Shown here: in pieces, positions 1-64,000 of the stretch | Layout: the number at the start of each line of letters is the position of its first letter | Numbering within the stretch: the stretch's first letter is position 1 | NCBI GenBank assembly: GCA_030141605.1 | Contig: JAQGDQ010002373.1 | Location: 467,921-531,920, forward strand | Length of the DNA: 64,000 nucleotides | Direction of reading: 5' to 3' | From: Tubiluchus corallicola | Lineage: Eukaryota > Priapulida > Priapulimorpha > Priapulimorphida > Tubiluchidae | Notes under the pieces: model-generated | Seen by the model: only the letters and a program-made list of their open reading frames with translations | Told to the model about the DNA's origin: nothing | Database searches by the model: none | Made by a program: the position numbers and the translations under genes

Positions 1-288
1 AAATCTAGAGGTAGAACTGACACTCGTGCAAAATCATTTCCGTCGAGAAGAAGCCAAATTGTCTTTGACATGGCAAACTGTGAGGAACAGTCGAATGAGC
101 ATGCGATTGGAACTGTAACTCATACTGTTCATGATGCTGAACAGTGTACCACGCAACAGCCTCAGATTTACAGTGAATGGCTTATGGCGGGTACACCTAC
201 GATTTTTCAGATCGATTGTGGGGCCAGTATAAACATTATACCTGAAAGACTTGTGCCGCATCACTTGTGTGATAAACTTCTACTGTAA
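1..288 (+). pseudogene. gag-pro tail with aspartic protease motif
   Basis: The frame is open from base 1 to the stop at 286-288. The last third contains the retropepsin-like stretch with D-C-G-A followed by a hydrophobic strand (I-N-I-I-P), the usual pattern for Ty3-type proteases. The downstream protease remainder (ending P-L-L-G-S-R) continues in another frame from about 276 on, so one base appears to be missing between about 270 and 285. This is a broken copy, not a separate gene. Confidence 0.7.
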
Positions 289-293
289 AGACT

Positions 294-2933
294 GTGTTAG
301 AAATGTGGAACATAACTAAAATAAGTCCCATTGGGCAAGTCAGATTGCCAATTGTAAATCCAGTGAATAAGAAAAGTTACTCTGTGAACTTTTTGGTCGT
401 AAACGAAAATTATGTACCATTGTTAGGTTCTCGTGCTTCACAACAAATGAAGCTTATTACTGTAAATGAAAATAACTTCAAAAGGGTTGAATCAGCCAAT
501 GTTGCTAATATGTTGTGTAGTGATAGCAGTACTAGGCCTACAGCACATGTTTCAGATGTTTGTAGTGTTGCTGATTGTAATGCTTTACTAACTGAATTTT
601 CTGATATTTTCAGTGAGGTACCAGGAGAATTCCCTGGATGTGTAAGTTTGAAAATTGATCCTACTGTACCGCCAGTTGTACAACCATGTAGGCGATTTCC
701 TTATAACATGCGAGATAAATTTAAAGCTGAACTTGACAGACTCGAACAAAACAACATCACTGAACGTGCAGACCACCCTACTGACTGGGTTAACGCTTAC
801 ACAACTGCTACTAAACGTTCGGGGAGTATCAGAATCTGCTTGGATCCTAAACCACTGAATAATGCTATCAGACGAGAAATCTACCATATTCCTACAATGG
901 AGGAGCTTACTCCTAGACTGTGCAATGCGAAGCTCTTTTCTACTTTCAAAGTGACAAGTGGGTTTCATCACATGAAGCTAGAAGAAAAGACCAAAGATCT
1001 AACAACATTTGATACTCCGTTCGGTAGATATCGTTATACTAGAGCTCCGTTTGGGATTTCAGCTTGGCCTGAGATTTTTCAGAAGAAAATGGATGAGCAA
1101 ATACAAGGCTTAAAAGGAAAAGAAGACTTCCATGATGACGTACTAATTTATGGTTGTGGTGCTACCATTACAGAAGCCGGTGTTGACCATAACAACAAAC
1201 TGAGAGCATTCTTTGAACGATGTCGTGAAAGAAATATAAAACTGAATCCAGATAAAAGTCAGATTCAACGTAGTGAAGTGCGATACCACGGGCATATTCT
1301 GAGTGCTAATGGTATTAAAGCTGACCCCGACAAGGTCGCAGCGGTGCAAAATATGCCGGCTCCAATCGATAAGACGGGAGTAAGAAGACTGTGTGGTTTT
1401 GTCAATTACTTGGCAAAGTTTTTGCCTATGCTTTCTGAAGTCTTTAAACCTATTAGTAACGTAATGTCTGACAAAACAGAATTCAGATGGAACTTTGAAC
1501 AACAAGAGGTATTTGCACAGGTTAAAAAGCTCATAACTACGTCTCCCGTGCTCAGATATTACAACCCAGATGAAAAACTTACTCTGCAATGTGACAGCAG
1601 TCAGTCAGGCTTAGGTGCATGTCTAATGCAGAATGGTCAACCAATTGCATTCGCCTCTCGAACTTTGACTGCAACCGAACAGAACTATGCGCAACTTGAA
1701 AAGGAAATGCTGAGTCTAATTTTTGGTATTCAAAAGTTTGACCACTGCTGCTACGCTCGTAAAGTAAAACTGGAAACTGATCACAAGCCTCTAGAATCCA
1801 TACTCAAGAAGAGCATACTTAGTGCTCCTAAGAGAATACAGTGCATGATGTTGGTGCTGCAAAACTATGATGTTGAAGTAGTATATAGGAAAGGAGCAAC
1901 CATGCTGATGGCTGACACCTTGTCTCGTGCTTCTCTCCCCGAGACTGATGACATTGCTTTAGAATTTGAAACTGTACGTGCTTTGGAATACGTACCTGCT
2001 ACTTTTAAAGATGAGAAACTTGAATTGCTCAAAGTGGCTACAGTGAAAGCTTTGCAATCTATGATTAGGTCTGGCTGGCCTTGCAAAGTGTCTGAGGTGC
2101 AACCGGATCTACGGCAATACTTTAATAATAGAGACGAACTGGCAATAAACGAAGGTTTGATATTTAAAGGTGAGAGAATTGTATACCCATCGAGCGAAAG
2201 GCTGTCTTTCATTAGACTGGTTCATGCTTGCCACATGGGAATACAAGGCTGCTTGCGAAGAGCAGGTGAAGTTGTATTCTGGCCCCGGATGAACGCTGAT
2301 TTTGAATCTTACATTCAAAAGTGTGAAATCTGTAATGCATATCCACGGTCACAGCAAAAGGAGGAATTGATTCCACAAATTGCAACTCGACCATGGCAGA
2401 TTGTAGGAAGTGATCTGTGTGAGGTAAATAATACTGATTATCTCATAACTGCTGACTATTATTCCAACTTCTTTGAAATAGACAAGCTTGAATCAAAAGA
2501 ACCTAGAACAGTCATAACAAAGTTGAAAGCACATTTTTCTCGGCATGGAATACCAGAAATGCTCCGTTCTGATAATGTGCCATTTGATTCTCAAGAGTTT
2601 AAAACTTTTGCTAAAATTTATGGCTTCCAGCATGAAAGTTCTTCACCGAGGTATCCAAAATCGAATGGCAAAGTTGAGAATGCTGTCAACACTGCTAAGC
2701 GTTTGATGAAGAAAGCGCTAGTTGCAAAAGAAGACCCATACTTGTCTCTATTGGCTTATAGAAATACACCAGCGGAAGTTCTTAATGCATCACCAGCTCA
2801 ACGATTGTTTGGAAGACGGACACGGACTACACTACCAATGCCATCTTCCTTGCTAGAGCCGAAATTTGTGCCAAATACTAGAGAGAAAATCATTGCTCAG
2901 AAGGATCGCCAAGCTACATATTACAACCAATAG
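294..2933 (+). pseudogene. pol: Ty3/gypsy pol: RT, RNase H, integrase
   Basis: Open for 879 codons. Residues 1-60 are the end of the protease (P-L-L-G-S-R-A). RT covers about 130-330 with F-H-D-D at 279-282 (second and third metal-binding Asp). The motif A position, normally F-S-x-L-D, reads F-S-T-F-K, so the first catalytic Asp is Lys at residue 219 (948-950). RNase H (about 430-545) keeps D-S-S, E-K-E-M and T-D-H-K-P. Integrase has an H-x3-H / C-x2-C zinc finger near 2220-2335 and catalytic D707, D760 and E795, giving the D-x34-E spacing typical of integrases. The frame ends at a TAG (2931-2933), but homologous sequence continues in the same frame. Confidence 0.88.
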
Positions 2934-3275
2934 GCGAAACCTTTGATTCAATTAATGGTTGGGGATGTTGTACGTATGGACCCTCTACAAAAAGGGAAGA
3001 TGTGGGAGAAAGCTATAGTGATACGGAAGATTGGTGAAAGGTCTTACCTTGTAACCTTAATGTTGGTGTACAGAAGAAACAGAGTTCATCTGTGCAAGAC
3101 GTCTGAGACTTATATAAATGAATCTGTATACTGCCCATACGACAACATGAGACAGAAACAAGACGTGATACCAGACACACTTAATGATAACAGACAGAGG
3201 AATGATAACGAGATTAGAACACGTTCTGGTAGGCGCATTCAGAGACCTAAGTTTCTTAATGATTATGTTACCTAG
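2934..3275 (+). pseudogene. C-terminal tail of the same pol, after a nonsense codon
   Basis: Same frame as the pol ORF, separated only by TAG. It carries the V-G-D-V-V-R-M motif and the Y-R-R-N-R-V-H-L block found after the integrase core in this retrotransposon clade, then a basic R-S-G-R-R-I-Q-R-P end. It is best read as the original pol C-terminus cut off by a point mutation. It has no start codon of its own and should not be called a separate gene. Confidence 0.75.
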
Positions 3276-3389
3276 TTTGAGTATTGATAACCTTGATGTT
3301 GACCTTTAATTTTGTGACCTTGATATCTGCTTAGATTGATGTTTTTCAGTTTAGTTGGTCTATGTTACTTACTTTTAAAAGGAAGAGGA

Positions 3390-3600
3390 TGTGACATGTT
3401 CTTATCTATGGTTTTTTTATGTTTGTGCTCACTAAGGTTTCCCCTCACTGTTTTCAGCGGGCAAGCCACGAACCGTTACATTCTCTAGACTTATCATGGC
3501 AGCAGTCTTTGTGAATAAACAGATTAATAAGCAAGAAACACTTATGTTAAATGTTCTATAAAGTTTCTAACAAAGTTACAAATGTTGCCAAGACGTTACA
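3390..3600 (+). repeat. 3' LTR of the Ty3-type element
   Basis: Starts with TGTGACATG directly after a purine-rich tract and ends near GTTACA (TG...CA ends). It contains AATAAA at about 3513, a plausible retroelement poly(A) signal. A diverged second copy of its last 30 bases follows at about 3634-3660 (both read GTTACAA...TTGCCA.GAC.TTACAAC), so the exact right end is uncertain. The 5' LTR is not in the window for comparison. Confidence 0.55.
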
Positions 3601-4955
3601 ACACTACCTAACTATAGCGTAGAGCCGCATTAGTTACAATAATTGCCAGACATTACAACTCTCCCAATTTGGAATTTTAATCGAGATTTTAGTGATAATC
3701 TTTCTCCTGATTTGCCAAGAATTGCTGCTTCAGTGTAAACATAGCGTAAAATGTGATCACAATGAAATAGAACTGCTAGACAATGCAAAAAATTGTCTGG
3801 GAATACAGCAGGTAGCACTCTGGAACGTGTGGTGCACCACTGAACTTAGCTGCTCTAATGAAACATCACAGATTAGAGACAATATTTTGTGATTCACACA
3901 AGGGTTTTGACTTATGAAGCCGCTAAATTTAGGAAATTTCACCCAGGATATGACTCCAAGTTAATTAGCAATGTGGCAAGCCCCTGGCAATTTGACAAAC
4001 GACAATTGAGTTTTAATACATTTATATCCAATCAGTCTTAAATATGTTATGAATCATAAGTAAAATTTTGACTGAAAGGTTTACAGCAGTCTTCCTTCTT
4101 TGCTAACTTATTTTTCACAGTAGAACAAAAAGCCATAAAGGTTTTCCTAATTTTTTCCAAGTTTAGAGCTTATAGTTTGGTTGTATTACATTGTATTTCA
4201 AAATTTCAACAACAATCAATCAATAACTACAAAGTTGATCAGCCAATAGCTACTTGACTTATTATAAGTACATTTTCACGTATGAGACATTCTGTGTACC
4301 AGAATTTAGATCTCATTTGAGGCCTCCAAAATATTCTTAAATACGGGAAAATGCATTGGTGGTTAATGGCCCCAAACCCCCTAGCTGGGTGCATGCGTTG
4401 TTCCACGACCCGCTGTACAGACATTTCCTTTAACAGCTTTAATTGCAGAAACATTATCATGAACTTTACTACCATTCAAGTTATTTAATGCTTTTTCAAC
4501 TCTAGGCACATCCGAGACTGGGCTGTATGCTATTCAGTGCCCATAATATACACACACCGCATACAGTCTACTTCAAACCTGAATTCCTAATATATTGTGT
4601 GCATTGTTTTAGAATTTTTCGTTTGTTTTATTCTTTTTAATCTGTCGGAAAATATCCAATCTTGAATTTTAGTAATAAAATTTTTACTGCTGCATTCCCT
4701 ATAATCTATATTAACTACTTCCAAACTTGTGAAATATCTATAGTCACTGTAACTATATCATGCATTTATTTTTATGCTATAAATGAGTGTCCAGATTAAT
4801 TATCATGCACCATTATCATAAAAAATAAATGCATCGAAAACAGTAGTAAAAACTAATGATTATTATAAACTTATCAAACCGTGTATATGAAATTACACCC
4901 TGATCACTTCCAATTTATTTTACAAAAAAACAGGAATTATAACGACTAGTAGAAA

Positions 4956-5186
4956 CTAAAGCAGTAAATAGAAATAGAAACCTTTTTCGGATCCATTGCT
5001 ACTAAACAGAAAAGCTTCAGAAAGTATAATCGCGCGTTTCTGAAAAAACTCGTAATTTTGACGAAGTCTGCTCGTCACGTTTGCGTTGCCACGGTGATTT
5101 TCGTCAACATCAGGTGTACGATGAGCAAGAAGGTCCAACCATAGAAATTTGCACAAGAGAAAACTTTCGTCACCTCCTTCGGGCAT
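4956..5186 (-). CDS. Putative small ORF downstream of a duplicated promoter-like block
   Basis: A 76-codon ORF with no recognised family. It begins M-P-E-G-G-D-E and is richer in G+C than its surroundings (5040-5180). The ATG sits at the end of a 180-bp block that recurs at 6655-6838, where the corresponding ATG starts a different short ORF (M-P-I-G-G-E, about 19 codons). Upstream on the minus strand both copies carry a TATAAA-like box about 150 bases before the ATG. It could be a first exon, a small gene, or the start of a transposable element. No splice donor is convincing. Confidence 0.25.
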   Translation of the reverse strand: MPEGGDESFLLCKFLWLDLLAHRTPDVDENHRGNANVTSRLRQNYEFFQKRAIILSEAFLFSSNGSEKGFYFYLLL

Positions 5187-5345
5187 TTTCTGCGTAGATT
5201 TTAGAGCTCTGTGCTGCTTCTCTTAACTAAATGTCTGTATGTTTAGAAATGAATCTTACTAGGTGGATTCGTGGAACACTGATTTCTTTGCCTGCAAAAT
5301 GCTAATTAGGAATTACAGATTTGTTTATACACCTTGGATCTTGCA
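5163..5345. repeat. Duplicated promoter-like block, copy 1
   Basis: About 180 bp that is roughly 80% identical by eye to 6655-6838 in the same orientation. The shared core includes TAGATTTTAGAGCTCT, TGTTTAGAAATGAATCTTAC and a terminal TATACACCT.GGATC. On the minus strand this gives a TATA-like box, then about 150 bases, then an ATG. Confidence 0.75.
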
Positions 5346-5891
5346 TATAGACATACATGCATACATACTAAATCTTTATTTAAAGTCGGGTGTACAACGG
5401 AAGAACATTAGCCAAATAGGCTATATCGACTAAAATACGCAATGCTAAAATTTTTACTAAAATAGAAAAAAATCTTATTCAAATTGGAAATAAAATCAAA
5501 ATGTGAAAGTAACAAAAATGAATAATAGAAATTTTTAAAAAGGTGAACATTACTTAATTCTAAGCACATGGAAAGAATTGTGGAGATAAAATGATCAGAA
5601 AACACTAAAACTGATTCACTAAAACAATAAAGGTACAAAGTACTTGAAAATAATTGACACAAATTAGGTAGCACAAGCTGAGCATCTACAAATGTCCACG
5701 CTCCATTTGTTAATTTGTCTCAAGAAAACATTATAGTTAGTGACTATGCGTAAATGATTGAGCAATTCATTCCAGATTTTAGAAGCCGAATATCGAAAAC
5801 TTTTTTTCCATAATAATTTTGTGCATACCCTGGGAATATTTAAGATGCTATCATATTGCATTTGATAGAAAAAATTTCTCAGATTAACCAT
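5345..5891 (-). mobile_element. LINE (non-LTR retrotransposon) 3' end
   Basis: The minus-strand ORF 5664-5891 carries the pattern I-P-R-V-x-T followed by K-K-S-F-R and S-K-I-W-N-E-L, the usual C-terminal signature of LINE ORF2 proteins of the CR1/jockey/RTE kinds. After the stop, A+T-rich 3' UTR runs to an AAATAAAG signal near 5370-5380 and a short CATA-type simple repeat (about 5350-5366) as tail. Only the last ~75 codons remain, so it is a 5'-truncated dead copy. It lies directly beside promoter-like block copy 1. Confidence 0.7.
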
Positions 5892-5895
5892 GTTT

Positions 5896-8255
5896 TATAA
5901 GCTTTCTGGACAGAGTTTATGTAAAATTTGAAATACCTCTATTGCTACTAATCTTTGCCTATTTCCACAAGGTTTTTTTCATTTTAACTTTTTTCAACAA
6001 TGTGTCATAATCATTAAAGACAAAATGCAAAGGCACGTTCTTGTCATTTTTCAAATGTGTGTGTGTTTGTTGTACCGCAAAAATATGAAACTAATGGACA
6101 ATAGTTGAAATTGGAAGAATGAAAGTGTATGTATGTATGTATGAAGCATGTGTGGACAGCATGCCACTGCAAATTAATTACTTAATATTATAATATTATG
6201 TGCGCTGACCTACACATGCATGCATGCCCACACACGCACACACATTTTTTGAAAAAGTCATTGAAACATAAATATTAGTGTTATTTTACTGTGCTTAGTT
6301 AACAATGTAGTGTACAATTTATCAGTGCATTTATGGAAATTTTGGAGTAACCTATTCAAAACATTCTCACATTCCAAATGACTTAATAATAAAATAATAT
6401 TTATTATGTCCTTCCACTTTAAGGTGGAGGTATATAGAATGCAAAGTAGTTGTTCAGTTATCTTATGGAAAATGTACTGTGAATATGGAATCTGGCACTA
6501 CGAAATGCCAATAAAAAAATCTCGTAATTGAATATTATAATTAATGTTTTGTGCTACCTATGCCTTTATTATAAACTTAATTATCACATGTTTAAGTTAA
6601 AAAAACTAATAACTTTTTAAACCTTGTCTTTATGTCCTTTTCGATTTTTGCTTCGGGCTTCACCTCCTATTGGCATTTGTCTTTGTAGATTTTAGAGCTC
6701 TTTGCTGCTTCACTTAACTCGGTGTCTGTATGTTTAGAAATGAATCTTACTAGATGCATTCGTGGAAAAGTGATTTTTGGTGTGCAAAATATGAATTACA
6801 AATTGCAGATTTTTTATACACCTTTGGATCAGCATTAAATACTAGAGATATGCAATAACTACTTAAAGCAAGCAGTAAAAAATGATAGTCATGTGATACC
6901 TTCCCTCTGCAAACTGTGTCTTAATTGCATACAGTTTTTATTTATTTTGACACGTAACATTCTGTCTTCCACAGATATTGGGTTGTCATAATGCATACTT
7001 TAGTGATAAGTTGCCACATCACTAAAGTACAGCACACAAGTTGAAATAAAACACGAATACAAATAGCTAGTGCGATTAATATTTCTGAATTTATTCCAAA
7101 TTACTATCATTTAAAATCAAATTTCTCTATAATGATGTATAACAAACTAACAATATACAAGTTTCATTTTTTCAGTTAATTAACATTGAACTAGTAGGCC
7201 CCTACTGTGCGTGCATCTTCCTCTCAGCACTAAAAACAACAACTGTAGATTTTGCTTTAAAATTCAGCAATAACAAAATTTGCAATTAAACACATACCCA
7301 ATCATGTTTTACGTAACAGGTACACAGCAATATATAACAATCAGGCTAAAAATTTAATGCAATAAACTCAGTGAAAAAAAATGCGAATGGCTTACTTTCA
7401 CTAGCCAAGGAAGACAACAAACATTAAAATAATATTTTTACACGATTGATTGGTGATAAATTTGATGCATTAATGATGAAAATGAAAGCTTTCAAAACTG
7501 ACTTACTGATTATATGCAATCTTGTTACTACAAAATGGAATTTTTTGTGCAGTGTGTATTCTGTTTCAGAACTAAAACCTCATTATGTTAGCATTTAATA
7601 CCATTTGCATTAAACATGAGCAATTAAAAATGAAATACGGATGTATGAGTGCATTTATGGTAAGAGTATTTTGAAACTTACTTTAAAATGCAGTTTCCAT
7701 TTAAAAAGACAAATTTCAGACACCTTACAGACAATGCACTGAGCACCTGAATCAGCTGTCCATACTTAATAAGCAATTAATATTAAACACTACTTACACT
7801 TAAAAAAATAAAACTAGTTCAACTATCACATCAGTTTCTAAAAAACAAGTTCAAAATGATCATGTTTCAAGATAAAATTTTAAAGCAACTTCAGTGTCTT
7901 TGGTGTCTTTATGAATATATCTAATGCAAACAGCAACAGATACATGTCCTTTTAAAGGCCTATTGTAGTTGAATGCTATACTATGAGTTACTCTGAAGAA
8001 CCCTTGCACAGCTTTAAGTAATTGTCAACTTTGATTTCAAAATCTGAAATTTTCACGTGTTAGTTATTTGATGATAAATTTGCATTGGCTTTACTGAAAT
8101 TGCTATACATTCAACAAAGGCTTCATTAAAATTTTATACAAATTCTTCTAAAATGTACTCAATTATGCATTTAGCTGGCTGAAATAATATCAATGGTATT
8201 CAAAATCTTTGGACGACACAGCTAATTTTAGATTGCAATACAAACTTGGTAACTA
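5896..8255. other. Gene-poor 3' flank of the glucosidase gene
   Basis: Apart from block copy 2 I see no coding signal here. It is A+T-rich with many short poly-A/T runs. The minus-strand glucosidase ends at 8256. The first canonical poly(A) signal downstream on that strand (TTTATT on +) is at 7090-7095, with ATTAAA variants nearer (TTTAAT at 7594-7599), so the 3' UTR could extend into this region. Confidence 0.5.
6655..6838. repeat. Duplicated promoter-like block, copy 2
   Basis: Second copy of the block at 5163-5345. It ends on the minus strand at an ATG (6674-6676) followed by about 19 codons beginning M-P-I-G-G-E. Sequence beyond the ATG differs from copy 1 after about six codons. Confidence 0.75.
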
Positions 8256-63465
<55,210 letters not shown>

Positions 63466-64000
63466 CTGTAAAAAAAATCCATTTTTACTTTTGTTTTATC
63501 AAACTAGAGTCAGAATTACCTGCCAACATTCAAACCATCAGTTGAAATGAACCCAAATCATTTTTATACGAATTTTAATCCTCAGCAATCAGTAGAGATG
63601 CAATGTCAGATAGGAACTTGCTCAATCTCAGATATGCTACATGCCACAACCTGAGTCCCAGTCAATTTAAAGACAATATAAAAAATACATTGACATCCAG
63701 CTTATGTGTTTTATTTTATAATATTTGCTATTTAAAAATGTTCAAGAAAATGTTCGTTGTGTAATTATGTTGTCAAATGAAGGTCCAATTAATCAGATAG
63801 CTTTAGTTTTTACTGACTTCATATGAAAGAGTACAAAAATTATAGGTATTCAAAAACACCAGTGGTGTTTTCTGATATTAGTCAACAATTAAAGCAACCA
63901 CAGTATTTTCTCAGCTCAAAATGCAATCGTATTAGGGTCTATAATAACTTTCTTATAAAGTAGTATCGTCTTTTTAAAATGAAACGATTATAATTTTTGT

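Larger units (their letters stand above)
1..3600 (+). mobile_element. Degraded Ty3/gypsy-type LTR retrotransposon, 3' part
   Basis: The window opens inside the gag-pro region of an LTR retrotransposon. Order seen: protease (active-site triplet region D-C-G-A near 220-235), reverse transcriptase, RNase H, integrase, a C-terminal tail, a polypurine tract (about 3377-3389) and a 3' LTR beginning TGTGACATG at 3390. This domain order (RT, RNase H, then integrase) is diagnostic of the Ty3/gypsy group. The copy is dead: there is a frame change between protease and RT near 270-285, a TAG stop at 2931-2933, and a catalytic residue is lost in RT. The 5' LTR and most of gag lie outside the window, so target-site duplication cannot be tested. 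Confidence 0.9.

Overview
The window looks like AT-rich nuclear DNA from an invertebrate animal. Long genes are split by GT-AG introns, there are tandem intronless rhodopsin-type GPCRs, and several kinds of decayed retroelements and DNA transposons are scattered through introns. I cannot name the species; a marine invertebrate is a guess from the transposon flavour. No rRNA, operon or CRISPR array is visible.

Layout. Positions 1-3600 hold the 3' part of a broken Ty3/gypsy-type LTR retrotransposon (+). Positions 3600-8255 are gene-poor, with a LINE 3' end (-) and a duplicated 180-bp promoter-like block. From 8256 to beyond the right edge runs one very large gene on the minus strand. I assembled 40 coding exons (plus one alternative exon) whose reading phases all agree. 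They encode 1,723 residues of a two-module GH31 alpha-glucosidase of the sucrase-isomaltase / maltase-glucoamylase type. The N-terminus (presumably membrane anchor, stalk and first trefoil) lies beyond 64000. Module 1 spans 63465-40489, a trefoil link is at 38633-36597, module 2 spans 35723-8256, and the stop codon is at 8256-8258. Both modules keep the nucleophile and acid/base aspartates.

Two intronless, related class-A GPCR genes (12193-13188 and 14306-15385, +) lie antisense inside a 6.8-kb intron of module 2. The same intron holds a 1.1-kb satellite of 24-bp units in a 288-bp higher-order repeat. Other introns hold a 21-bp minisatellite, a 46-bp minisatellite split by a LINE tail, a (TG)n tract, several TIR elements with recognisable target-site duplications, tRNA-derived SINE-like copies and LINE fragments.

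The most interesting signal is in module 1. Two versions of the same exon (62791-62965 and 60885-61053) have identical phases and differ in the active-site-facing loop at their 3' end. Using both or neither would break the frame, so they look like mutually exclusive exons that could retune substrate specificity. Other items worth checking are the nested GPCR pair, four introns present in module 2 but absent from module 1, an unrecognised candidate first exon (60395-60530, -), and a GC-rich 46-codon ORF (22684-22824, +).
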